14,948 nucleotides of DNA from CAYGDT01 sp964348745 (GCA_964348745.1 CAYGDT010000035.1:1-14948); one strand, 5' to 3'; numbered from the stretch's first letter, positions 1-6,267 are shown. Notes: generated by a model from the letters alone, not told the origin. Made by a program: numbers and translations.

Positions 1-32
1 TATTGGAATATTGGAATATTGGAATATTGGAA
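1..32. repeat. Tandem repeat, 4 copies of an 8-mer
   Basis: Four perfect head-to-tail copies of TATTGGAA fill the left edge of the window. They lie just past the stop of the minus-strand membrane gene at 63-863. The array may extend beyond the window. It resembles the short tandem repeats at 881-905 and 3502-3522, which also sit at gene boundaries. Confidence 0.9.
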
Positions 33-62
33 TTGCTTGGCGTTCATTTCATGCAGTTTTCC

Positions 63-863
63 CTATTGAAAAAACCACATCAGGATTCCCTTCTTCGGGC
101 CAACCATCGTCACAGGTTGGCCTTCCAACGCCTCCACCTTTTCATCCCGTTCGATGATACCGAGCACCGACGGAAGGAGCATATACGTGATTTTCTTCTG
201 CCTGCACGCGCTTAAGAGGTTGAGAGATTGCTCAAGGTCCGCGCATTGGATGAGGTGTGTAATGCCTTCGCCAAGCACCTGTTCGAGTTTATTAAGTTTG
301 CCACGGACGGGGACGCCGTCGATTGCGGTGTCTTTACAGCCGCTGCCATCAAGGATTGCCACGGGTGTCAGCGGGCTTCCTGCCCTGTTGAGCTTTCCGA
401 TAAGTTCCCGCGACTCGCGCGTCACACCGACGATCAATGTAGGAAATGACGGAGGATTCCTCCGAAGCATTTTTCTCAGAAAGAAACTATACAGCAGGTG
501 CCAGATCCAGGTTGCACATGTCGATATGATCAGCGCATATAGAAGCAGCATGCGGCTGAAGAACAGCCCGTACATAAAATAATAGCCGAGCGCGAAGAGC
601 GACGTTCCGACGACGGAGGAGTAGATGATGTAGGCGGCATTGCGTACGCTTCCCTGTGACCTCGTCAAAGCAAACGTTCGCGTTGTCATGAGTACGATCA
701 GCCAGAGCGGTGCTATGAGCGCGACGACCGTGATGTATTTTCTGAACGGAAAGTCGGTCGAGAAAATCCACCCGACACGTAGAAAATACGCAAGTGCGTA
801 CGCTTTCAGAAAGACCGCGAGATCGGTGAGGAGCCAAACGAAGAGAAGAAGACGGTAGCGCAT
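63..863 (-). CDS. WbaP-type polyprenyl-phosphate sugar transferase, N-terminal half only
   Basis: 266 residues from ATG (861-863) to TAG (63-65). Four hydrophobic segments (about 5-30, 44-62, 78-99, 104-128) are followed by a Rossmann-like domain starting near residue 141 (TLIVGVTRESRELIGKL). Its end (LLPSVLGIIERDEKVEALEGQP) matches the usual end of the CoA-binding-like domain in polyprenyl glycosylphosphotransferases. In that family a catalytic sugar-phosphate transferase domain of about 190 residues normally follows, giving about 460-480 residues. Here the frame stops right at the linker, and the 60 bases beyond hold only repeats. So either this is a truncated gene, or a naturally separate regulatory/membrane half whose catalytic partner lies outside the window. 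No Shine-Dalgarno site is visible. A TATACA box lies about 10 bases upstream of the start, beside the GTATTAC repeats. On its own it should not transfer sugar phosphate. Confidence 0.72.
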   Translation of the reverse strand: MRYRLLLFVWLLTDLAVFLKAYALAYFLRVGWIFSTDFPFRKYITVVALIAPLWLIVLMTTRTFALTRSQGSVRNAAYIIYSSVVGTSLFALGYYFMYGLFFSRMLLLYALIISTCATWIWHLLYSFFLRKMLRRNPPSFPTLIVGVTRESRELIGKLNRAGSPLTPVAILDGSGCKDTAIDGVPVRGKLNKLEQVLGEGITHLIQCADLEQSLNLLSACRQKKITYMLLPSVLGIIERDEKVEALEGQPVTMVGPKKGILMWFFQ

Positions 864-880
864 GGATGGATGTGTATAGC

Positions 881-905
881 GTATTACGTATTACGTATTA
901 CGTAT
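881..905. repeat. Tandem repeat, 3.6 copies of heptamer GTATTAC
   Basis: GTATTAC is repeated at 881-887, 888-894 and 895-901, followed by GTAT at 902-905. It lies 18 bases upstream of the start of the minus-strand gene at 63-863, so it is inside that gene's likely promoter or leader. A change in copy number would alter promoter spacing, but whether the number varies cannot be told from one sequence. Confidence 0.9.
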
Positions 906-906
906 A

Positions 907-957
907 GTAGATGCGTGCCGTTGGCACGCACACACATTGCCGACGGCACGCATCTAC
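907..957. repeat. 20-bp-stem palindromic hairpin (REP-like)
   Basis: The arm at 907-926 pairs with 938-957: 15 perfect pairs, one G-T, then four more pairs, around an 11-base loop. It lies 30 bases past the stop of the metallopeptidase gene (minus strand) and upstream of the membrane gene. No T-run follows on either strand, so it is not a classical intrinsic terminator. It could protect the 3' end of the metallopeptidase transcript, act as a weak terminator, or be a dispersed palindromic element. No second copy is in this window. Confidence 0.85.
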
Positions 958-982
958 CCCTTAATACTTACCCCTTAATACT
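955..982. repeat. Two tandem copies of a 14-mer
   Basis: TACCCCTTAATACT occurs twice without a gap at 955-968 and 969-982. It directly abuts the hairpin at 907-957 and ends six bases before the stop codon of the metallopeptidase gene. Confidence 0.85.
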
Positions 983-987
983 CGTAT

Positions 988-1959
988 TTACCGTTGAACA
1001 AGTGTGGCTTTCGGGTGCCATTCATACGGCAGCTTCGTCACGTCCCATGGCGGATTCTTCGCCACTTCCGATTTCCCTGTTGCAACTTCAGGAATCTGTC
1101 CGTTAAACAACGTATCGCGCATCCAGACATATTTCCTGGCGAGCGCTTCGTTCGTCTGCGCACGTTGCAGGAATGCGTTGTTTTGCAGTACGAAGTACGC
1201 AAAGGTTTCTGCGAAATCTTCGAAGATATCCGCTTTTGCGTACCCAGAGACAAAATCTTCCGAACGACTATCACTGCGTTGCACGGCGCTGGTGATCCAA
1301 GAGATTCGATAGAAACCCATACTGGGGTCGTCTTTGTAGATTGCCTCGTTCTCATTGGAGAATGCGCTCTTGCCTGCCGGCGCAGTTCCTTCAAGGCATC
1401 CTATATCGAAGTTATGACCGGACTCATGCGTAAATAATGCTCGAAACTCTTCATCGGGTACCGTTCCGTCTAAAATAATGACCGATTTTCCCGCGAGGCC
1501 GCGTCGATCCTGCTTTGTGTACTTCACGTAGAAATTCTGCAATGTATTGCGGCACTGTGCCGGCAGCGCCATCAAGACTTCATTTGCGATGAGCTTATGT
1601 TTTTCTTGGATATCGGGCTGGTCAATGGATGCAAGCAGGGTAACACGTGGTTTTGGTGCGACAGCAGGAGCCGCTGACGCTACAGGAATCGTGCGTTTCA
1701 CCTTTGCCGGAATCCGCTTTTGCGCACGGTAGTAATAGTAGGAATTCGTCGGTGCCGCATGATCATTCTCGGAAGCCTGCTCCACACTACTCGTGCTTGC
1801 CACTGTCGGAACATGTCCGACGTGACTTGCCACTGTCGAAACTTGTTCGACGTGGCTTGCCAAATTCTTTACTCCTGCTATACTCTCGCTTAGCACAGAC
1901 GAGAAGGCGATAGCGAAGGAGAGGACGATGCCGAAGATGTAGAAAGGTTTGCTTCTCAC
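988..1959 (-). CDS. Secreted zinc metallopeptidase (HExxH, gluzincin-like)
   Basis: 323 residues from a GTG start (1957-1959); no earlier start is needed because residues 1-29 already form a signal peptide (basic MRSK, then a hydrophobic stretch). Residues 34-53 are two copies of a ten-residue unit (ASHVEQVSTV, ASHVGHVPTV). Residues 54-110 are low-complexity and probably a linker. The catalytic part begins near 115. HESGH at 178-182 is the zinc-binding motif with its general base, and E251 in EDFAETFAYF is the likely third ligand, giving an HExxH...E arrangement. The enzyme should be exported or lipid-tethered and cut proteins or cell-wall peptides outside the membrane; the substrate cannot be inferred. 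It is divergent from the rRNA methyltransferase gene across a short AT-rich region. It is not a close match to a named peptidase that I recognise. Confidence 0.8.
   Translation of the reverse strand: MRSKPFYIFGIVLSFAIAFSSVLSESIAGVKNLASHVEQVSTVASHVGHVPTVASTSSVEQASENDHAAPTNSYYYYRAQKRIPAKVKRTIPVASAAPAVAPKPRVTLLASIDQPDIQEKHKLIANEVLMALPAQCRNTLQNFYVKYTKQDRRGLAGKSVIILDGTVPDEEFRALFTHESGHNFDIGCLEGTAPAGKSAFSNENEAIYKDDPSMGFYRISWITSAVQRSDSRSEDFVSGYAKADIFEDFAETFAYFVLQNNAFLQRAQTNEALARKYVWMRDTLFNGQIPEVATGKSEVAKNPPWDVTKLPYEWHPKATLVQR
1796..1861. repeat. Two 30-bp tandem repeats with internal palindromes, inside the metallopeptidase gene
   Basis: The units at 1796-1825 and 1826-1855 are followed by six bases of a third (1856-1861). 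Each carries a 17-base interrupted palindrome (1805-1821 and 1835-1851) of the form GTCGRA-N5-TYCGAC. The two copies differ by a paired change (G1809/C1817 against A1839/T1847), so the symmetry is kept. They encode the repeated linker just after the signal peptide. Confidence 0.85.
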
Positions 1960-1987
1960 AACTGCGTAAAAAAGGGAGTATTTATAC

Positions 1988-2000
1988 TATAATTATTATA
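1988..2000. promoter_or_regulatory. Candidate divergent promoter -10 boxes
   Basis: The AT-rich gap between the divergent metallopeptidase and rlmD genes has TATAAT on the plus strand at 1988-1993 and TATAAT on the minus strand at 2000-1995. Both are at fitting distances from the starts at 2051 (+) and 1959 (-). No convincing -35 box was found for either, so the call rests on the -10 boxes and the position only. Confidence 0.45.
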
Positions 2001-2038
2001 AAAAGTCAATGGATACGACAGAGGCTCTAGAGGGCTCT

Positions 2039-2043
2039 GGAGG
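2039..2043 (+). promoter_or_regulatory. Shine-Dalgarno site GGAGG that decides the rlmD start
   Basis: GGAGG followed by a seven-base spacer leads to ATG at 2051. The upstream in-frame ATG at 2009 has no such site and would begin only about 10 bases after the expected transcription start. Translation from 2051 removes 14 residues that match nothing in the TRAM domain. Confidence 0.75.
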
Positions 2044-2050
2044 TCAAAAT

Positions 2051-3493
2051 ATGGCTTCCGGTGCTGTAAAACCAGGCCAAGAGCACACAGTGCTGATCGA
2101 GAAGCTCACCTTCGGGGGAGCTGGACTTGCTCATATTGATGGGCTGACGGTCTTTGTTCCGGGCACTGTTCCAGGTCAGAAGGTCAAAATTCGTATTCTT
2201 AAGAACAAAGGGAGGTATCTGGAGAGCAAGGTTCTTTCGGTAGTGAAGAAATCCATGGATGAGATCCAACCCCGTTGCCAGCATTTTCACGATTGCGGAG
2301 GCTGTACATGGCAAAACCTTCCCTATAACAAGCAGATCGACTACAAAGAGGAGATTGTCCGCGAGACGCTTTCACACCTTACGCCTGTCGACGAAGCGCT
2401 CAGAGCGCAACTTGCCGGTCGTGTCATGAAGATCATTCCCAGCCCTCAAGTGTTTCATTACCGCAATAAGCTGGAATTGAGTTTCGGATACGCCACCATG
2501 CGTGCAGAGGACAGGAATGGTAAGCGTATTTACTTTGATGAGGATCCAAGCATTGGTTTTCATCAGCCCGGCTGCTGGGAAACGGTGTTGCCGATTTCCG
2601 AATGCCATCTCTATGACGAGCAGATCGGATCGCTGATACAAGACGTGAATCGCTTCATGCGGGAAACCAACCTTCCTGTTTACAATCCAAAAACCCACAA
2701 GGGCATGCTCCGGTCCCTGCTTCTTAGACGTGGTGTGCAGACCGGAGAACATATGATCGGTTTCGTTATGAAGGCACGAAAGAAAGAACTGGAACCCCTG
2801 TTTCAGCACTTTATGCGTTTCGCCGGCAGGAGCGGATTGAAATCTTTATTGATCATTGAGAATCACGGCGTCAATGACAAGCCGGAACTCCCCAAGGTCC
2901 ACACGCTGGCCGGGCAATCGTATATCACGGAGCGGCTGTTCGATCTTTCGTTCGACATTTCCCCTTTCTCCTTCTTTCAGACCAATACGCTCGGAGCCGA
3001 GAAACTCTACCGCGCGATTGCCGATGCTGCCGACCTGAGTTCCAAGGATACCCTGCTCGATGCGTACTGCGGCATGGGAACGATCGGGCAGTACCTCGCA
3101 CGGTTTTGCGAAAAGGTCGTCGGAGTGGAGAGCCACCCGACTGCTGTGGAAGATGCGCTCAAGAGTGCGGGGAAAAACCGTATCGGTAACATCAGTTTCT
3201 ACAAAGGGCGCGCGGAACAGGTGCTCAATAACCAATTGAAGCCCGGTGGAAAGTACGCTTTCACCGTCGCCGTGGTCGATCCGCCACGCGCAGGCCTGCA
3301 CCCTCAGGCGCGCGAAGCGATCATTGAGCACGGCCCAAAAAAGGTAATCTATGTATCATGCAACACAGCGACGTTTGCGCGGGATCTCGGTGAGTTCCTG
3401 AAATCCGGTTACGAGCTTCGTTCCGTGCAGCCGGTGGATCTGTTCCCGCACACTTCGCACATCGAGACGGTAGCGGTGCTGCAGAAGAAGTAG
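2051..3493 (+). CDS. rlmD: 23S rRNA m5U methyltransferase, RlmD/RumA (TrmA) family
   Basis: 480 residues from the ATG with a perfect Shine-Dalgarno site; the frame is open back to ATG 2009. Residues about 10-65 form a TRAM RNA-binding domain (HTVLIEKLTFGGAGLAHIDG onward). The Fe-S cluster cysteines show as C76-x5-C82-x2-C85 (HFHDCGGC), with a fourth in SECHLY, the same spacing as RumA. The C-terminal Rossmann methyltransferase has the SAM motif DAYCGMGTIG, the DPPRAG motif, and the nucleophilic cysteine in YVSCNTATFARDL. Family members methylate C5 of a uridine in 23S rRNA (U1939 for RlmD, U747 for RlmC). Which uridine is used here cannot be settled, though the intact Fe-S motif and TRAM domain favour RlmD. 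It is followed by another rRNA methyltransferase gene on the same strand after 44 bases. Confidence 0.92.
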   Translation: MASGAVKPGQEHTVLIEKLTFGGAGLAHIDGLTVFVPGTVPGQKVKIRILKNKGRYLESKVLSVVKKSMDEIQPRCQHFHDCGGCTWQNLPYNKQIDYKEEIVRETLSHLTPVDEALRAQLAGRVMKIIPSPQVFHYRNKLELSFGYATMRAEDRNGKRIYFDEDPSIGFHQPGCWETVLPISECHLYDEQIGSLIQDVNRFMRETNLPVYNPKTHKGMLRSLLLRRGVQTGEHMIGFVMKARKKELEPLFQHFMRFAGRSGLKSLLIIENHGVNDKPELPKVHTLAGQSYITERLFDLSFDISPFSFFQTNTLGAEKLYRAIADAADLSSKDTLLDAYCGMGTIGQYLARFCEKVVGVESHPTAVEDALKSAGKNRIGNISFYKGRAEQVLNNQLKPGGKYAFTVAVVDPPRAGLHPQAREAIIEHGPKKVIYVSCNTATFARDLGEFLKSGYELRSVQPVDLFPHTSHIETVAVLQKK

Positions 3494-3501
3494 AGGATGC
3501 A

Positions 3502-3522
3502 ATTGCTCATTGCTCATTGCTC
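3502..3522. repeat. Tandem repeat, 3 copies of heptamer ATTGCTC
   Basis: ATTGCTC is repeated at 3502-3508, 3509-3515 and 3516-3522, in the 44-base gap between rlmD and rlmH. It ends 15 bases before the rlmH start and so lies in its ribosome-loading region. The upstream in-frame TTG at 3517 is inside the array and is unlikely to be a start. Confidence 0.9.
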
Positions 3523-3537
3523 ATTTACGGTGTTTGC

Positions 3538-3987
3538 ATGCATGTAACTCTTCTCGCAGTCGGCTCCATCAAGACTTCTTGGATCAAAGAAGGCTGCGCG
3601 CAGTATCTGGGTCGCATGCAGATCGATGTTTTCGAGGTGCCTGCCAGCAAGCAGAAAGATCCAACTAAACAGTCAGCGGAGGAATCGGATGCGATCATCA
3701 AGAAACTTGAAAAGTCCGAAGGACACGTATGGGTGCTCGATGAGCGAGGAAAAGCAATGACGTCGATCCAGTTTTCCGAAACGATCAGTGCGTGCGTTGA
3801 CCGCGGAGAGAAGATTTTTTTCATCATAGGTGGCGCCTACGGGTTGACGCCTGCCGTCATGGAACGGGCGGATAAAGTGATCAGGCTCAGCGATATGACT
3901 CTGCCGCATGAGTTTTGCAGAGTCGTGTTTCTTGAACAGCTCTACAGAGCGCTGCAAATTGCCAAAGGGAGTCATTATCACCACTAA
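3538..3987 (+). CDS. rlmH: 23S rRNA pseudouridine-1915 N3-methyltransferase RlmH
   Basis: 149 residues, close to the usual length of about 155. The ATG at 3538 is chosen because the family begins with M-x-(I/V)-x-L-L-A-V-G, seen here as MHVTLLAVG. The SPOUT trefoil-knot signatures are all present: FIIGGAYGL (95-103), the LSDMTLPHEF segment from 117, and LEQLYRALQIAKGSHYHH at the C-terminus, the latter matching the family ending (LLEQIYRA...YH). RlmH methylates pseudouridine 1915 in helix 69 of 23S rRNA on the assembled 70S ribosome, using SAM as a homodimer. It follows rlmD on the same strand and may share its transcript. There is no Shine-Dalgarno site. Confidence 0.95.
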   Translation: MHVTLLAVGSIKTSWIKEGCAQYLGRMQIDVFEVPASKQKDPTKQSAEESDAIIKKLEKSEGHVWVLDERGKAMTSIQFSETISACVDRGEKIFFIIGGAYGLTPAVMERADKVIRLSDMTLPHEFCRVVFLEQLYRALQIAKGSHYHH

Positions 3988-4004
3988 AATCAGCACGAAG
4001 CCTC

Positions 4005-4032
4005 TTGACCGTGGCTGCGGATGGCATATTAT
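4005..4032 (+). promoter_or_regulatory. Promoter of the zinc-ribbon gene
   Basis: TTGACC (4005-4010), a 16-base spacer and TATTAT (4027-4032) form a near-consensus sigma-70 promoter. Transcription should start near 4039, giving a leader of about 78 bases before the ATG at 4117. Confidence 0.7.
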
Positions 4033-4076
4033 TTGTACATCCTTCGATAGTGTTCGTCGTTTAACCGAAGAAAGCT

Positions 4077-4111
4077 TAGAGAAGGATTTGTCTACTTTTT
4101 TTCCTTCTCTA
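4077..4111 (+). promoter_or_regulatory. Leader hairpin ending five bases before the zinc-ribbon start codon
   Basis: Ten perfect pairs link 4077-4086 (TAGAGAAGGA) with 4102-4111. The 15-base loop contains most of a run of eight T (4095-4102). The stem ends at 4111 and the ATG is at 4117, so it would sit in the ribosome footprint. It also buries the only purine-rich Shine-Dalgarno-like stretch (GAAGGA). It could be a translational control element such as a thermometer or protein-binding site. The T-run is in the loop rather than after the stem, so it is not an ordinary terminator. Confidence 0.6.
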
Positions 4112-4116
4112 TTCGT

Positions 4117-4398
4117 ATGGCAGATCAGGATCTTACATGCCGCGATTGCGGTGCTACATTCGTCTTCACGGAAGGCGAACAGGAGTTTTACGCTTCCAAG
4201 GACTTGAGCGCTCCCCAGCGCTGCAAGGACTGTCGTGCTGCGAAAAAGGCTACCCGCATGGGTGGTCCTCGCGAAATGCACAACGCTGTCTGCGCCAAGT
4301 GCGGTGCAGATTGCCAGGTACCGTTCAAGCCACGTCCGGAATCGGAGGGCGGCAAGCCGGTACTCTGTCGTGAATGCTTCAGTGCATCACGCTCGTAA
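4117..4398 (+). CDS. Small double zinc-ribbon protein (zf-trcl type)
   Basis: 93 residues. The first zinc ribbon uses C8-x2-C11 and C36-x2-C39 (LTCRDCGATFVFTEGEQEFY...RCKDCR), the pattern of the probable zinc-ribbon domain family. The second uses C59-x2-C62 and C84-x2-C87 around a VPFKP motif (CAKCGADCQVPFKP...PVLCRECF). Small proteins with this pairing are common in CPR bacteria, and their role is not established. Binding of nucleic acid or the ribosome is a fair guess from the fold and the basic linker (AAKKATR), but unproven. It forms a single-gene unit with its own promoter (4005-4032), structured leader and terminator (4424-4448). Confidence 0.85.
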   Translation: MADQDLTCRDCGATFVFTEGEQEFYASKDLSAPQRCKDCRAAKKATRMGGPREMHNAVCAKCGADCQVPFKPRPESEGGKPVLCRECFSASRS

Positions 4399-4423
4399 GC
4401 GTTCATACACTCACGCACAATTC

Positions 4424-4448
4424 AAGCCGGGCGAAAGTCCGGCTTTTT
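4424..4448 (+). terminator. Intrinsic terminator after the zinc-ribbon gene
   Basis: AAGCCGG (4424-4430) pairs with CCGGCTT (4439-4445) around an eight-base loop and runs directly into TTTTT (4444-4448). It lies 26 bases past the stop codon and separates this gene from the promoter at 4475-4502. Confidence 0.85.
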
Positions 4449-4474
4449 GTATGCAGGCGCGAAAGTATTTTGAG

Positions 4475-4502
4475 TTGTGTTCCTCATGTGTCGTTCTATA
4501 AT
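4475..4502 (+). promoter_or_regulatory. Promoter of the PurD-like ligase gene
   Basis: TTGTGT (4475-4480), a 16-base spacer and a perfect TATAAT (4497-4502) place the transcription start near 4509. The in-frame ATG at 4477 lies inside this promoter, so the coding start must be the ATG at 4528. Confidence 0.7.
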
Positions 4503-4527
4503 TTTTGCCTCTGTCTCTTTTTTCTTC

Positions 4528-5823
4528 ATGAACCTAGCACCCGAACCACGGAACTTTCTCTTCGTTTCCAAGGACGCAGCTATCCTCGATCTCGCTTGGA
4601 CGATCGCACAGGAAGGGCATGCTGTACGTATGGCCGTGGAAAAAGTATCGGAAAAAGAAATCGGAGATGGTTTCGTAGAGAAGGTAGAGGATTGGAAGTC
4701 CTGCGTAGATTGGGCGGATATTATTGTTTTCGATCATGTGGGGAGCGGCGAAGAAGCAAAGCAGCTGCGCGCCGCAGGCAAGCGTGTCGTTGGCGGTACG
4801 CCGTACACCGATCGTTTGGAACTCGGTCGATCCTTCGGTCAGGATGAACTGCGGAGAAACGGAGTCAAGATTTTGAAATATCAGGAATTCCATTCTTTCC
4901 AAGAAGCTATCACGCACGTGCAGCTGAATCCTGATCGCTATGTCATCAAGCCATCGGGTGCGATACAGGATTATAAGCAGCTGCTCTTTGTAGGACAGGA
5001 AGAGGATGGTAGCGATGTGGTGCGTGTTCTGGGCGCCTATGAGCATACGTGGGGAGATGAAATTGAGGCGTTCCAGCTGCAGAAGCGTGTGATGTCCGGT
5101 GTCGAAATTTCGGTTGCCGCATTCTTTAACGGAAAGAAATTCATCATGCCGATCAACATTACATTTGAGCATAAAAAACTCTTTCCCGGAGAGTTGGGTG
5201 TTTCTACCGGAGAAATGGGCACCAGTATGTTTTGGGCACCGCGCAATCCTATTTTCGAAGCAACGTTGCGCAAACTGGAACCGATTCTTGCGGAGGAAGG
5301 CTATGTCGGCTGTATCGATGTGAATTGTATCGTCAACAGCAACGGTATTTATCCTTTGGAGTTCACCTGTCGTTTCGGTTATCCGCAGATCACTATTCAG
5401 CAGGCGGGTATTCTCGACCCTATGGGAGATATTCTCTGGAAACTTGCAAACGGTGAAGATTTTATCATTCGAACCAGGCGCGGGTTTCAGGTGGGTGTAC
5501 TGATCGTTGTGCCGCCGTTTCCATATGATGACCCTAAAACATTCGATGTTTTTTCCGAAGGCGCAGTGGTTGTGTTTAAGAAAGAATCACGCGATGGCAT
5601 GCACATTCAAGATCTCCAGCTCATCAACAATGAGTGGCTAGTAACGGGTAGCGAGGGGATCGCTCTCGTGGTGACGGGAGCGGGCATGACCATGCGCGAT
5701 GCACAGCGTCAAATGTACTCACGTGTTCAAAACGTCATCATCCCCAACATGTATTATCGCACCGATATCGGCGATCGTTGGATGGAAGATAGCGACAAGC
5801 TTTGGTCGTGGGGATACCTTTAG
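4528..5823 (+). CDS. PurD-like ATP-grasp ligase
   Basis: 431 residues from the ATG at 4528; the frame is open back to 4477, but that start lies in the promoter. The protein follows phosphoribosylamine-glycine ligase (GARS) in layout: an N-terminal pre-ATP-grasp domain (1-110), an ATP-grasp domain (110-310, with K141 in VIKPSG and the metal-binding strand PLEFTCRFG at 277-284), and a C-terminal domain ending NMYYRTDIGDRW (407-418), which matches the PurD ending. It departs from classical PurD in two ways. There is no glycine-rich GGREHA start, and the canonical N-x-RFGDPE segment reads T-C-RFGYPQ. Ligation of a carboxylate to an amine with ATP is expected; glycine and phosphoribosylamine as substrates are not assured. 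No other purine gene is nearby, while a second ATP-grasp gene, a GNAT and a decarboxylase are. Its stop overlaps the stop of the convergent SET gene. Confidence 0.8.
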   Translation: MNLAPEPRNFLFVSKDAAILDLAWTIAQEGHAVRMAVEKVSEKEIGDGFVEKVEDWKSCVDWADIIVFDHVGSGEEAKQLRAAGKRVVGGTPYTDRLELGRSFGQDELRRNGVKILKYQEFHSFQEAITHVQLNPDRYVIKPSGAIQDYKQLLFVGQEEDGSDVVRVLGAYEHTWGDEIEAFQLQKRVMSGVEISVAAFFNGKKFIMPINITFEHKKLFPGELGVSTGEMGTSMFWAPRNPIFEATLRKLEPILAEEGYVGCIDVNCIVNSNGIYPLEFTCRFGYPQITIQQAGILDPMGDILWKLANGEDFIIRTRRGFQVGVLIVVPPFPYDDPKTFDVFSEGAVVVFKKESRDGMHIQDLQLINNEWLVTGSEGIALVVTGAGMTMRDAQRQMYSRVQNVIIPNMYYRTDIGDRWMEDSDKLWSWGYL

Positions 5824-6215
5824 ACTACGTACGGTTCCATGGTGTCTGCAAAGAGCCACTGTTCATCTGAAAATATAAGGTCGCGTCCTTTTCCCGTGTA
5901 GTCGAAACATATTTCTTCATCGGCGGGAATAGCACGCAGTGCGATCAGTGTCAGCGTCTGATTCTCAGAATCTTCTTCGAAACGGGCATTCGGATCACCG
6001 CTATGGTTATAGAGCATGCAGTAACCGAATGCGAGGCAACGCGATCCATCATCCCAAATTATCATATAATTATCGATGTTCGTTGTAGACGCAATGGCAG
6101 CGTCTGAACGAGACAATGGCAACACCGGACAGATCTCGATGACATCTCCTTTCATAATCGGTGTATCAGAAAATACGCCCTTTCCTTTATTCTGAATGTT
6201 TTGCCAGTAGAGCAT
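5820..6215 (-). CDS. Small SET-domain methyltransferase
   Basis: 131 residues, essentially a bare SET domain. The first SET motif appears as NKGKGVFS (9-16). The pseudoknot motifs appear as GYCMLYNHSGDPN (64-76, with the core NHS-x2-PN) and EEICFDYTG (100-108, including the conserved tyrosine). There is no cysteine-rich post-SET region. SET enzymes use SAM to methylate lysine amines. Bacterial single-domain versions are mostly uncharacterised, and the target could be a protein or a lysine-like small molecule. It lies downstream of the second ATP-grasp gene on the same strand, 52 bases away, with a promoter candidate of its own at 6222-6250. Its TAA stop (5820-5822) overlaps the stop of the convergent PurD-like gene. 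Confidence 0.85.
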   Translation of the reverse strand: MLYWQNIQNKGKGVFSDTPIMKGDVIEICPVLPLSRSDAAIASTTNIDNYMIIWDDGSRCLAFGYCMLYNHSGDPNARFEEDSENQTLTLIALRAIPADEEICFDYTGKGRDLIFSDEQWLFADTMEPYVV

Positions 6216-6221
6216 AGCTCA

Positions 6222-6250
6222 ATCGTATGGAGGTGTTTATAAAGCGTCAA
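6222..6250 (-). promoter_or_regulatory. Promoter candidate of the SET gene
   Basis: On the minus strand, TTGACG (6250-6245), a 17-base spacer and TACGAT (6227-6222) precede the ATG at 6215. The predicted transcript would have a very short leader of only a few bases. Confidence 0.5.
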
Positions 6251-6267
6251 GCCCAGAGTGCGGATGA

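Noticed and set aside
1..982. CRISPR array
   Set aside because: Repeats are 7-14 bases, directly adjacent and without spacers, and no cas gene is present.
1805..1851. LexA/SOS-box-like palindromes
   Set aside because: They resemble GAAC-N4-GTTC only in part, lie inside a coding sequence over 100 bases from its start, and are explained by the tandem 30-bp repeat.
2009..2050. Upstream in-frame ATG of rlmD
   Set aside because: No Shine-Dalgarno site, and the 14 extra residues match nothing, whereas ATG 2051 has a perfect GGAGG.
3673..4281. 202-codon minus-strand frame across rlmH and the zinc-ribbon gene
   Set aside because: It is antisense to two firmly identified genes and has no domain of its own.
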